Positions 35,725 through 47,060 of a stretch of DNA of 64,000 bases are shown piece by piece. Both the position numbers and the translations under genes were made by a program. Where the stretch lies: contig CAKAKS010000004.1 of NCBI GenBank assembly GCA_916700875.1, forward strand, positions 10,126,534 through 10,190,533, written 5' to 3'. The notes beneath the pieces are model-generated. The model was not told the origin of the DNA and made no database searches. It saw only the letters and a list, made by a program, of their open reading frames with translations. Source of the DNA: Sebastes aleutianus (taxonomy: Eukaryota; Chordata; Actinopteri; Perciformes; Sebastidae). How positions within the stretch are numbered: position 1 is the stretch's first letter; the number at the start of each line of letters is the position of its first letter.

Positions 35725-36235
35725 TAGCTGCCACCAGTCTCTCACACCAACGGAGCTGGGAACTTCCCACCAGATAGCACAGCTGGATCAGACAGTGGAC
35801 AACTGGATGTTATGCATTCAAAAAAGATGTAAGGTCTTTAATTCTCGGTGATGGTCAGCCCACACTGTTCATCCATCACGGGTCCGAGGTAATAAAAACA
35901 TAATATGTCTCCACAAGCTGTATGTTACACTCAAACAGAGGGATTGCTCTTTCTTAATTGCATTATATAGCGCCATCTCCTTTCATTGCTCCTCCAACCA
36001 GTTGAGCTTGTATAGCCTGCGCGTAATGTCATTCACGCTGCACCGCAGAGGACTTTATCTGTCCTCAGAGGGTCAGCCATCTTGTCTTAGTGATAGCCGA
36101 GGCCCGGAGACTCGGAGGCGGCGGAGAGCGAAAGCGGCAGAGACAGGCTCCCCTGACACCCTGATGCGCTGGGAAAACAGTGCGAGGACCACGCTGAGAG
36201 ACAGAAAGGGAGCGGATGAAAAAGAGAGGAAGAAA

Positions 36236-36293
36236 GGGAAAGAGAGAGAGAGAGCACAAAATAGAGATAGTAAGAGAGAGAGAGAGAGAGAGA
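36236..36293. repeat. GA microsatellite
   Basis: Two GA runs separated by CACAAAATAGAGATAGTAA, within a longer purine-rich context from 36180. Confidence 0.9.
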
Positions 36294-36874
36294 TGCCCAT
36301 GGGCAAGACTGGCGCTGTCTTCCTCCCAGTGCCAGAGACAGGGATGACGCTGCCACTCCGCATTAGCCTTGTGTAGTATTCATAGCAGCAGGTCCTTCTA
36401 ACACAATTTGTGACCTCCACCCCAGCCGAGGAATATTGGAGTTTAACAATGGCCGGCTCTGTAGGGAGCGAGCGCGTCGAGACCCCGGCGAGCAACTTCC
36501 CCCGTCTATTATTTCTCTTTTTATATATATTGTGTAGAATGTGTCTTTTCTTGGGAATTCTACAATAAAATGACTGTTATTTATCATTACCAACCTCTTT
36601 ATCATTTAGTCAATAAAAGGCCTCTCACTTTCTCTCTCTCCTTCCCTCCATCGCAGTCTGGGAGTCAGATATCTGTATTAGTCCCGTCCACCCCCAACCC
36701 CCCCACCAGCCTCGGGGCGAGCTGTGTCAAAAGCTAAATCATGATCAGCTATGGCTTTCTGGCTAAATTGTGTATGAAGGCCCCGGGCGGAAAAAGGTGC
36801 ACATGCTCATTATTGGAGACCAAGAGAGAAGGAGAGTGAAGTTTGCACACACGCGCACTCGAGAACGTGCACGC

Positions 36875-36893
36875 ATACACACACACACACACA
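36875..36893. repeat. CA microsatellite
   Basis: About nine CA units preceded by a CACACGCGCAC-like word. Confidence 0.8.
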
Positions 36894-37510
36894 AACAAAA
36901 CAAGGATAAATCGTAAAACATTACAGATATGCTAAGAGTACGCGGGTCATGAGGATCTGTGTTAACAGCTCAAGTAATGACAATGAATTGTCTGAATGTT
37001 TGTCTTTGTTACATGCAGATCACCACGTTACACTGTTTTTACTAATCCGTTCTAATTTGAGACACAAAACTAATGCTACTAATGCTAATACAAACTTAAT
37101 ATCAGTAAGTGCAAGTTTTCCAGTAAAACCCCTAAATTACAGGTTCATCTACCATACGATACGACCATACTATGACATCACACATGTAACTAACCTTATT
37201 TTTTCTAAGCCAAAGAAACTGAGCTTCAATGCACTATGTGACTTTGATATCTGATATAAGTGTTGGAACAGTCCCATAAAGAGAGCCAAGTATCCCAAGA
37301 AATTATACACTTCACAATCAACATTTCCAATGTCTAGTACCACTAACAGTAGGAAGTAGTGTGCTCTTTAGTGGGGCAGAAAGGTGTGGAGGTTGGGTGT
37401 TGTTGGATGGGCATAGACTTTCATTCAGGTAACTGGGGTCCTGTTATACTGTAGACCTGCAATTTATGTTTACCTTTTAATTAACCATAATGATATTTCC
37501 CTAATTTTAA

Positions 37511-38074
37511 AGGTACAGTGTGTAGGATTTGGTGGCATCTAGCGGTGTGGTTGCAGATTGCAACCAACTGAGTACCCCTCCATTCACTCCTCCCTTTCCA
37601 AGACTGCGTTAACAAACTGCAGAGTGCAAAACTGTGGTAACGCCGTTAGCATCACTCAAAGGCCATCCTTACAATAATAACGCTACTTTAGGGGCAATGG
37701 AAGTCAGACGGCGGCTGGCTGTACCACGGTTTTGCATTCTGCGGCTCATGTTACCGCCGTTTCACAAGCGTTTCACAAGCGTTTCACAAGCGTTTCGGAG
37801 AACTATAGTGGCCTTCAGGTAACGTAAACTTGCGTAATGCTCTCACTAGAGCCAGTGTTTGGTTTGTCTGTTCTGCGCTTCTGTAGAAACATGGCGGAGC
37901 AACACGGCGGACTCCGTGAAGAGGACCCGCTCCCTATGTAGTTATGAAGAGCTCATTTTAAACTAATGAAAACAATGATTCTTAGTTTTTGGTGAATATA
38001 CATTAATGAAAACATAATGAATATTATATTCCATTTCTGCCAATAGATAACATGAAATCCTACACACTGGACCT
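37511..38074 (+). mobile_element. TTAA-flanked MITE, family C copy 2
   Basis: It is bounded by TTAA at 37507-37510 and 38075-38078. The ends AGGTACAGTGTGTAGGATTT and AAATCCTACACACTGGACCT are near-perfect 20-base inverted repeats. The perfect TTAA and the long inverted ends support piggyBac-type mobilisation. It is the best preserved of the three copies and contains an 11-bp minisatellite at 37758-37797. Confidence 0.9.
37758..37797. repeat. 11-bp minisatellite inside family C MITE
   Basis: The unit CGTTTCACAAG occurs three times without change, followed by a partial unit CGTTTCG. The sister copies at 24253 and 49591 have only one unit at the matching place. Confidence 0.9.
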
Positions 38075-38116
38075 TTAACCGAATGTTTTAAATGCCTAAT
38101 GCTAACCATACCTTAA

Positions 38117-38632
38117 AGAAAAACTTCACCCTTAAAATGACAATTTCTATATCAATTACTCACCGCGTGTTACCTTGAACTGTTGAAGAAAGAATTCTTG
38201 TTTTTCTCACATGCCTCCACGATGAACGGAGAATACGAAAACGTCCAAAATCTGAGTAAATCCTCAATGAATTGAAGTAAATGGAGGCCATGTTTAACAA
38301 CATCAAAATTATTATTATTATATCAAAGCTCTACAAGGTCCGTGCATAAGACGGTAGTGGCGGAAGTGTTTTAAATAGTAAGATTTGCAAAAATGCATTG
38401 GTTTGGGAAGTACTAAACATTTGACTGAATAACTGAGACTTGGATTATACTGCACCAGTTGTGTGAGAGTTTGTTAACGGATGTTTTGATATAGTTTGGC
38501 TATTGTTAAACCTGGCCTCCATTTACTTCAATTCATCAAACATTAACTCCATTTTTGGCGATTATTGGATTCTCTATTCACTGTGGAGGCTAGTGAGAAA
38601 AACTAAGTTTTCTTCAACAATTCAAGGTTATG
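38117..38632 (+). mobile_element. TTAA-started palindromic MITE, right end missing
   Basis: It follows TTAA at 38113-38116 and begins AGAAAAACTTCACCCTTAAA. CCTTGAACTGTTGAAGAAAG near 38174 is matched inversely by TTCTTCAACAATTCAAGG near 38610, so the element is a long fold-back. The right arm stops before its outer part, meaning the right terminus is deleted. Confidence 0.7.
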
Positions 38633-38990
38633 TTTAGGCTCTCGCAGCACTTAGTTTAGGATAGGGACATATCATGGTCTTGGTTATGTATTAAAAAAGT
38701 CAAAAGTGACTTGAAGCACGAGACCAGACGTGTTATCAACATTTACCTGAAGACACAATCCTTCCCTTACCTTAACCAACGTACTTATGTTCCCGAAACC
38801 TAACAACATGTGGGATCTAGGCTTTGTACGTCCACCATCTGCCTCAACCACCTCCCTAGGACTTGCATGCTGTCAGTAGATGTAGCACTCTACACCTACG
38901 CTAATAAAATTTTAGTAGTAGTTAGTAATCATTTCTAGGAGACAGGGTTGCTTAACCAGTCGTAATCATACTGTAGTTGCCATGCAAAGC
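38633..38990. repeat. Possible family E-related fragment
   Basis: It contains CTTACCTTAACCAACGTACT and TTCCCGAAACCTAAC, like the low-complexity TTAGG/CCTAAC-rich arms of the family E repeats. Similarity is loose and the call is weak. Confidence 0.3.
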
Positions 38991-41289
38991 ATGCCAAGAA
39001 AAAAAAAATTAAAACTTTGTCATTGAATGTAATCCAGGTTTTTGAAGAATTGTCCAATATCCATGTATCCTTGTCAGATAATAGAGTTATACACACATTC
39101 ACACACATCATATAAAGACTTGTTGAGGCCTACCCAGTAGATGAAGGACACATGCGCGATGAGAAACATCGGCCGTGATTCCTACTGTACATTTAGAGCC
39201 GTAAAGCATCAGCTAGCATACCCGAGCATACATACAGGACTTGATCTCCCCTTTAGGACATTATCACCTTGTCCAGTCCTCTGGAGGGCCCTCCTCTCCC
39301 CTGTGGGCCAGCGCCTTCCTGCTAGCGCTAATTAATTAAGAGGGCAGGTTGGCCACAGTGGAGAGCCTTTTCATCTACTAGCAGACAGGATGCCTAGAGA
39401 CTTGTCGCCTCCTCTCCCAATAATGCCACTGCACAGCCTGCAGAAGTTAGGAGCAGGTATGAAAACTTTACTGTGAGGGGAAATTAGCTGTAGCTTTTCT
39501 TTTTCATCTCCCGTGAGCTTACCCGTCTGTGCCGCGCGTTGTCAATTGATTTTATGGATAACCGGCACACTTATACAGTCTGTAGTTTAATAGACCTTAC
39601 TGTATGTACTCTAACCTATGACCTTTATATTGCAATATACCACTTAACACCAGTGTACAGCCCTACATCATAAAATTTGCACATGGTTCTTGTACACAAT
39701 AGAGAAAAAAAGTGTCAGAGGGAAATAGAGCTGGGAAGCAAGTGAGGGAAATAATACGACCACATTTAATGAAAGGTTAAATTTTCATTTACTCACTATT
39801 GACTGAGCTGAAAGGGCCATTATTTATTGTATTGGCATGATGTGGCCCATTAGTGCTGTATTGGAATTGGTTTGGCTTCTTTCTCTCACTGACTCTCTTG
39901 TTGTTCAGCGTCGTGAGATCGCTCCGAGCTAAAGTGTGAGAAAAGACCTGTTTGTGTGTGCATGTGATGTGTGTGTGTATGCATTTTGTGTATGAGAGAG
40001 AGAGAGACATAGGCCGTGCACGACACCTCAAACTTTCCCCGCGGAATTCCTTTTGTTCATTTATCCATCGTCTGCATCTTCACCTATCGCGCGGTGATTC
40101 GGCCATCGATCTGTTGTTCTCTCGATCCCACTGACACATCAATGACAATCTAATTCCGTTCAACGGATTTTATCGGCCGTTGTCTCCGCAAAGTGACAAG
40201 ACACATTGCGGCCGCGCGTAACCTAATAAAAGGGTGCTCGGCTCAATCCAGATTAAGTCACGAGACGCCGCGGCTCCAGCAGCACACGGCACATTCATTT
40301 AGGGAGGCTTTCTAATTGGGGTCGGTGGAAGGGAGGCAAGAGGTGTGACTGTTGCTTCGTTTGAAGTCATACAAACCCAAAAGAGCATTTATTCATGTGT
40401 TTAGAAGCATCCCGGTGTACACAAGACATGATTGCATTAATGAGGCCACATCTACATAATTCCACGCTTAACAAAAGGACCCTGAGGCCAGACTTTGCAC
40501 AAATATCCAAACACAAGATCAGGTCAATAGCTTTGAGGTTAATAAGGCTGTATAGACCTCTTGTCTGTTTTTTAAATTCTTGCTTAGAAACAGTACATTA
40601 AAGCATTATTGAAACCGCTGATCTCCAAGTCAGGAGGTTCTTGGCCGCACTGTACCAAAGTCTTGCTTTTTACATAATTTTTTCACTGCTGTTGCTCAAA
40701 AAAGGGTTATTGTTTGAATGAACAATGGTTAGCAGTAGACAGTGATATCTACAATTACTCTACTATAGTGCATTTTGTCTAAAATATATGAATGAATATA
40801 TTCGTCACCCCTCTGCCTCCTTGTTTACTCCCTTATTTATATGATTGTGTATATTTGTTTCTCCTTTACTATATTTAGGGCCCATTTTTTCCGGTTTTAG
40901 AAAAAATGTGGGAACATTTTGCCGTTTATTTTGAATAAATAAAAAATGGGTAAAAATGTTAACACATTTTCAGAGTAAACTCTTTGTACTTTAAGTGATT
41001 TTCGATTACTTTGAGCTATTCTGGTGGCTATAGAGGAGCTTGTTTGTGTATTCTCTCTGTTTTGCTGTTGACTTTCCTCCAGCAGAAGCATATTGTGAGT
41101 GGTCCTTCTCTTCAGAGGTCCAAACCTTTAGCATCATTTGCACTGCCGCTTACAGTCTGGTCGCACTAAATGGCGTATGAATGACACGGTAATTTGCAAG
41201 TCATTTTAGTGCGATGAGAACGCCATTCTTACGTCCTCATGTAGTCTGTATTTACTGCAACGTAAACACATCCTCATAAATATGCTATG
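38991..41289. other. Single-copy non-coding DNA
   Basis: No gene recognised. A small CpG-rich patch lies at 40035-40275 (GCGGCCGCGCGTAACC and similar) with no promoter motif or exon beside it. AT-rich sequence occupies 40660-41000. Confidence 0.5.
39953..40008. repeat. TG-rich and GA-rich simple tract
   Basis: GTGTGTGCATGTGATGTGTG-type words followed by a short GAGAGA run. Confidence 0.7.
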
Positions 41290-41545
41290 CTCGGAGCTAG
41301 TGACGTGCTGTGTTGGGGGAGGTAGATGGGTCCAACAAACACAGGACTTTCAACCAGGAGACCGATGTTCATGTCCCAAAGTGTTGAGTTATTTTGAAGT
41401 TACGTTTGTGATGTGTTTTCTGTACTTCTGTTACGTTGTTGCTGTAAGTATTTTACTTAGTTTATATAGTTATTTATGCCCAACCACTATGTGTTTTCCT
41501 GAATTTAACTGAGTGGTTTTGTTGCCTAACGCAAATTGTAGCTTA
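41290..41545 (-). repeat. Family E repeat fragment
   Basis: Reverse-orientation sequence with CAACCAGGAGACCGATGTTC near 41351 and GGTTTTGTTGCCTAACG near 41515. The latter is the complement of the family's GTTAGGCAACAAAAC mark. The segment near 16490 (CACCGGTCTCCTGG) is the complementary counterpart of the first motif. Confidence 0.55.
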
Positions 41546-43361
41546 TCAAAATGAACATTTATTGATTCTAAAATGCTACTTAGGGTGTATGAATAAAGAT
41601 TCACGTCACGTTGGAATCTGCACCGCTGTGACCTGACCTTCATGGAGAAAGTCTGGCCTCCTAGATATTTCTGTATTTCTGAGGTTTTATCAAGGAAAGC
41701 TGAATAAAAAGCACTCTGACAGAGGGCACCAGATGGCCTGGGCTTTATAGACAGACTGGCATGGCTAGACAGACTTCTCAGTGTCACATTCACATAGATA
41801 TGCACACACACACTCATTCAAGCAGGTACATGCACACACATTCTCAACAGTGTCTCAGAGGTCAATGTGCTAAGTATGGCAGTGCCACTGTGAGTGCCAT
41901 CTGGCAAACTGGGGTCAAGGTTACACCTCCAGGAGCCGAGACCTACAGTAAACCAACCGAGCTCATTCGCTGAACATTTTTGTGTAGATCAGACACTCTT
42001 TGTTCCAGATTCTGCAGATTGCATTTTGTTGCAGTGATTTGGAATGTTCATTTGGTTTGCATCATAGTCTATAACACATTAAAATGCACCCCGGTGCCTC
42101 GTGTGCACTTACACAGAACACACATACCTGCGCGCTCTTCAAATCTTACGACCCCGTCATTTCCCCTTGACACGCTTTCTTTCCCCCTGTTTCCTAAACT
42201 CCTACACGAACAGCGTGGGGCTTTACTGCCTTGTTTTCTGTCTGTCGGCGCACTGTGCCAGCATCCGACACCAGCTCCCTGCCACTTTCACAGGCTGTAA
42301 ACATCTGGGCAAGGCCTTTCATCTGGTCAATGTGGCAAGGGGACCCAGGGGCTCTGGATTAGCGCCACGATAAAAACAGGCTCCCGCACTCGGTTTAGCG
42401 AGCTTCAAGCTCGCCACTGTGACAAGCTGTGTTTAAAAAAAGCTTCACAGGCCAACACCACAAATTAATAGTTTCCTCCAGAAGGCAAACTTGTTCCAGA
42501 GTAGACTCATTAATTTAGCATTAAAAATGGCAAGAACTATTAGACATTATGTTGGTTTTCATGTACTTTTCTTAGATTATTCTGTAAGAATTGTGGTAAA
42601 CATTACGCTATATTATTGGACAATAGTTGTTGGTAATTCAGTAGATTTTCATATTAAAGGCATATTCCTCAGAGTAAATATGAGCTCAAAACAAAAGCAA
42701 GGAGTTAATATCACTATAATGTATACATTTTTCATTTTTTCCATGGCGCCTCCGCTCTATTGGATAGTGTACGAGTGATAAAGATGGAAGACAAAAGGGA
42801 TGACAAGCAACAAAAGTCATGAGTTAGACTCTAAACATTGCGAGCCCTTGGCATGTACCCTATCCTGCAGAGCCCCCTCACCGCCCCGGGGCTTCTTTTC
42901 TAAAACTTCACAGTAAATCTTCAGAAGCAAGGTGTCAGTCAGCAGCGCCAGTGTCATCACAAGAGATGATGTCATTCATCTATCTATATATAGAGTCCTA
43001 TGGACGCGGGTGTGACTACAGTGTGTTTTATCTCATTGAAAGGGCAAGTGATTTTCTTTCACCGCTGTGTCAGGGTTGAGATGGACTGCGGTTCAACAAC
43101 ATTAATATTTAAAGGAACCTCGGCAACCGGTCTCACCCTCATCCATTATTTGGGTGCGTTCTGACACTCACGGATTGTTGTCCCTGGGTGACACACAGGC
43201 GGTATCCAAATCTCACCCTGTATAGTGAAATAGCAGAGATGCTGAGATCTATTCCCGATTGAGTTAGCTGTGATGCCTTGTTTGATGAGCCTTTGCCCTG
43301 GTGGGAACCTGCAAATGTAAGCAAATAGTTTGCATTTTGATGAGGCTACATATCGACCAAG
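41546..43361. other. Single-copy non-coding DNA
   Basis: No gene recognised. The 95-codon hydrophobic frame at 42491-42778 lies in AT-rich sequence and shows no family motif. Confidence 0.5.
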
Positions 43362-44057
43362 CATACTTGCCAACCCTCCCAATTTTCCCTGGAGACTCAC
43401 GTTTTTCATTGCCTTCTCCCGTATTTCTCCCGATTTATGACACATTTTCACACCTTTTTTTCCCCTTTTTCTTATCTCAACCTGTGTCTGACACTGTACA
43501 GTGTGTATAAGTCCTACTGTTTCCAACCGGACAACAATAGAGCTACACTTAATGATGTTTCCCAGTAGATTAGATGCCCGGAACACAAAACGGTTGAACT
43601 GCGCTCGCTGCACGCCCAAAGTTGGACTTTGCTCGATGCAGCGAAAAAGCCATTCTGGTGCGACGCAAGCCATTTGAAATAACGGGGTTCAGAGCGTAGT
43701 AGTGTTGTTGAGTAGAAATGGAGAGAGAAATGGTGAGTATTAAATGTTGAGAAAAAAATACTCAACCAGGGGCAAAAAATGAATTAATAAAAACTGATAT
43801 TAGTTTATCCCAGAGATTCACACAAATTCACGTGAGAGGGGCGAACTATTCAGTGTTCTTTCCTGAGAATTAAAAGTAAAATTAAAAGTAGGCCTATTTA
43901 ACATAAAAGTGCTGTTGCAGTGTTTCTATTATTTAGTTATTTTCATTCTTAAAAAGCCACCAGAATACAGGAAACAAAGTCTCTGAAACTCAAATGTTTC
44001 TTCCGATTTGGTTTTGAAATCCTCCTTATTTTTAAGGTGTCAAGGTTGGCAAGTATG
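43362..44057. mobile_element. hAT-like element, family G
   Basis: It starts CATACTTGCCAACCCTCCCA and ends TCAAGGTTGGCAAGTATG, giving inverted ends of 14 bases. The flanks CGACCAAG (43354-43361) and GGACCAAA (44058-44065) agree at 6 of 8 positions, consistent with an aged 8-bp hAT duplication. Open frames inside do not resemble a transposase, so it is non-autonomous. Confidence 0.85.
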
Positions 44058-44065
44058 GGACCAAA

Positions 44066-45339
44066 TGACATAATAAAATGCATGTTGCTCAGTCTGTTGA
44101 GTTAATTGTCCCTCTACCTGGCTTGCATGATGATCAGATAATATTTTTTCTCGCTTGAGGATTGCCACAGGGGAACATTTGGCCTTTTTCTTCAGTCACC
44201 AGTTTGAAATGATGTGCCCGTATACAGCAGTGTGCATGGATCTCAGCAGCAGTACATCTCCATCTCACACACGGGCTCACATACCTGGAAATGATTTCAA
44301 GGACTCAGGGGAATGTAGCCATGCCGACACCCCAGTCCCCCCCCCCCCCCGAAGCCCCAACCCCTCGTCCCTCCCCAACCCACCACCTCTGCGTCCTGTT
44401 TCTGGGGCCCCCCTAATGCATCCCCAGACCCCTACCAGAGCAGAGCCTCGACAACATGCTGGAGCAAATCAAGTATTGACCTGAAGCAGTTATGTGCTGC
44501 AGAACATTATATTCTCATCCGGGTTGGCGTGGACGACTGTAAAGAACACTCTGTTTGCCGTGAAACATGGCTTTGCTTATGCGCTCCGCTGCACGCCCGG
44601 GCGCCCACAACGCTCGTACATCAAGCGCCGGCCTTGTCGCTCGCTTTATTGAGAGGGAAAACAAAGGGTTGAGCCACTCGGAATCATTTTTTCTCAAGAC
44701 GATTTTTCACAACAGCACCAAAAGCTTTCCTTTTGGGGTTTTCTGGGTGGCCGAGGAGGAGAGAGCGAACGGGCGATAAAATTGATGAATGGCAGATTGA
44801 TGGATTTCATTCCTCCGCTGAGGAGAAAAACAAGAGAGATGCACATCAGTTTTTTTTATGTTTCAAGAGTTTGAGAAAGTTACTTGTGACAGATGGAGAC
44901 ATGCATATTTCCATGCACAAGTGATCATAGTAGTAGTTTTAGTCATATAGTAGTATTTATTGGGCAAGTTGGACAAATGTGAGGGACAGGAGGACAGGGA
45001 AATGGTGGATTGGGAAATCATTTGTGTAGAATAAATGTTGACATCTGTCTTTATATGCACAGATCTCAGAAATGCTTCTGGACAGTGATATTGACATTTT
45101 GATTTAAAACCTTATGAAAATATATAGAGGAATACCTTCATGACATACTTAACTGTCTACATTCTAGAAATACCTGAAGTAATTTGTGAGTTGTTGCAAA
45201 TTCCTAACAAACTGCACCAACATATATTATCCAAGGTGTGGTCGGATGATTATGGATTATGTTCGATGGGAATTATTTTTTCCAGGGAACACAGTGCTAC
45301 GTTCATGTACCGCATGGAAGTTGTAGGGAGGTGATCGGG
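44066..45339. other. Single-copy non-coding DNA
   Basis: No gene recognised. A C-run lies at 44337-44350. A CpG-rich patch (44580-44640) stands alone. Confidence 0.5.
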
Positions 45340-45565
45340 CTGAATGGTGGGCGAAAAGCGCAGGATGCCAGAGACAGGACCTGTCTGGTTTAGGCAACAA
45401 AAGCACTTTAGTTAGGGTCAAATGTTAATAAAGTAAACATGTTTTGTCTTCTGCTTAAAGTCTTTGTTAAGTTTTTTTCCAATATTAAACCAAGCCCACC
45501 ACCATTTCCTAACCTTAACCAAGAGTAGCCTTAATACAAACAAAGTTTAATCAAGCTTTAGCTGC
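45340..45565 (+). repeat. Family E repeat fragment
   Basis: It carries GGTTTAGGCAACAAAAGCAC near 45388 and CTAACCTTAACCAAGAGTAG near 45509, matching the family E style. It abuts the family H element that follows. Confidence 0.5.
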
Positions 45566-45573
45566 TACGAGCG

Positions 45574-46105
45574 CAGAGCTGGAAAAAGTACTCACAACCT
45601 TTACTTAAGTAAAAGTAGAAATACCACAGTGTAAAAATACTCCATTACAAGTAAGAGTCCTGCATTCAAAATGTTACTTAAATACAGTACAAGTACAGAA
45701 ATATTATCCGTAAAATGTACTGAAAGAATCAAAAGTAAAAGTACTCATTATGCATAATGTTTACACATTATGCTCCTTTCAATTATTATAGAATATTATA
45801 TTATTCTGTTTTTATCACTATCACATAAAAGCATTTCAATGTTGTAGCTCTTCAATGTGGAGCCAGTTTTCGATACTTTGTAAACTTCTGAGTATAATAA
45901 TACTGCATTATGTCATACAAACATATCATGTGTTTTTCTGTAAAATGGAAGTAAGTGTCAAATGAATGTAATGACAGTAAGTAAATGTAGTGGAATAGAA
46001 GTATTTGTAGCATGAAATGAAAACACCCAAGTAAAGTACAAGTACCTCAAAATTGTACTTAAGCACAGTACTTGAGTAAATGTACGTTGTTATATTCCAC
46101 CACTG
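45574..46105. mobile_element. hAT-like element, family H (AAGTAAAAGTA repeat)
   Basis: It begins CAGAGCTGGAAAAAGTACTC and ends ATTCCACCACTG, giving inverted ends CAGWGSTGGAA. It is flanked by TACGAGCG and TACGAGTG, matching at 7 of 8 positions. The interior is typical of a very common fish repeat (TTACTTAAGTAAAAGTAGAA, ACTCCATTACAAGTAAGAGT, CTTGAGTAAATGTAC). It is non-coding. Confidence 0.9.
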
Positions 46106-46584
46106 TACGAGTGGATACTAGAAGGAGAGCAGATGAAATATGTTGTCATTTAACAGATTCAAAATATTGTATTTGCTGTTGAAAATGAGCAGTATGTAAA
46201 CATCATTTGTAGGAGGCAGGGTTGGAATAGATGTTAACAGTTTAGTGTATGACTGAGAAAATATATTGTACAGCGCTCAGTTTGGATAATAACGTTACGC
46301 AATGTCTTGACAAATAAACATTTAACAACAGGTTGGTAATAAATGCAAAAAATATTTGTGTTTTAAAATCCATTACGTTTTAATAAAAAATATCATATTT
46401 AATCACAATTTTTCACCCTTTGCTTTCTGTCTCCCAGTCAATACGAGGCCTTAGACTTTAATAATGAGCCATTAAACAATGTGTTTAGTAAATTGATCTG
46501 TGAAGAAACACACAATCACCAACAGCCACTAATGAGTTCCCATTTGTCTCAGAGAGCGGGGAAGAGACAGAGCGAGCAGCCTTT

Positions 46585-46742
46585 CATCCCTCTCTTTTCT
46601 CTCTGCTTCATTCATTTATTCCTTTTTTTCCCCCCTCCGATCTCTTTCTCTTCTGCTTTCTTTCTTTTCCACATCTCATTCTCTGTGTTTGTCCATAGCT
46701 CACTATCTGCTGCTATGCTCCTCTCTCTCCCCTTCCCCTCCT
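46585..46742 (+). repeat. Pyrimidine-rich tract
   Basis: A long C/T-biased strand with CCCTCTCTTTTCTCTC, TTTTTTTCCCCCCTCC, CTTTCTTTCTTTTCC-like and CTCTCTCCCCTTCCCCTCC segments. There is no exon after it that I recognise. Confidence 0.6.
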
Positions 46743-47023
46743 AAAGGACACAGGTGACTGAACCCATGACTGTCCGGGCGTCAGAGGATGATACATAACA
46801 GCTCAGCCTCAAATGACAAATCCAGCCGACACCGGGCCGAGAAGAGACATATTGATTTTTCAATGATTAATAAGTGGAAAATAATTGTGTTTCATTAAGA
46901 TGGATGGAGTTTCATTTAGTCCTGTCTACTCTTCTTCACTTCAGCGCCAGGCAGGCAATCAAATCTGCCGCTACCGCAGCCCGTTAGCCTGCTATGGCAA
47001 CAAGGCCGGCCACATGTGTTTCT

Positions 47024-47060
47024 CTGTGTGTGTGTGTGTGTGTGTTAGTGTGTGTGTGTG
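47024..47060. repeat. TG microsatellite
   Basis: TG units with one TTAG interruption. Confidence 0.9.

Larger units (their letters stand above)
34553..37506. other. Single-copy non-coding DNA
   Basis: No gene recognised. CA and GA microsatellites and one possible regulatory block are listed separately. The GC-rich part at 36090-36200 lies next to a GA tract and gives long but implausible frames on both strands. Confidence 0.5.

Noticed and set aside
36002..36376. Arg/Glu-rich frame next to a GA tract, with opposite-strand Ser/Leu frames
   Set aside because: Composition comes from the GA microsatellite. Both strands are open for the same reason.
37758..37797. Short direct repeats considered as a CRISPR-like array
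   Set aside because: Units are 11 bases, contiguous and without spacers, in a eukaryotic transposon. It is a minisatellite.
40035..40275. CpG-rich patch considered as a promoter
   Set aside because: Too short for a CpG island, with no initiator context, donor site or open first exon nearby.
41345..41375. Motif AGGAGACCGATGTTCATGTC considered as a tRNA-like B box of a SINE
   Set aside because: It departs from the B-box consensus and has no A box at the right distance. It belongs to a repeat family with a GTTTAGGCAACAAAAC mark.
42491..42778. 95-codon hydrophobic frame resembling membrane segments
   Set aside because: AT-rich codons produce Ile/Leu/Phe/Tyr/Val by default. There is no supporting start context or homologous feature.
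43146..43673. 175-codon open frame on the minus strand
   Set aside because: It starts inside the hAT-like element and crosses its boundary. It shows no transposase motif.
44575..44645. GC-rich segment considered as a promoter or first exon
   Set aside because: Only about 70 bases, isolated, with no splice donor or conserved frame.
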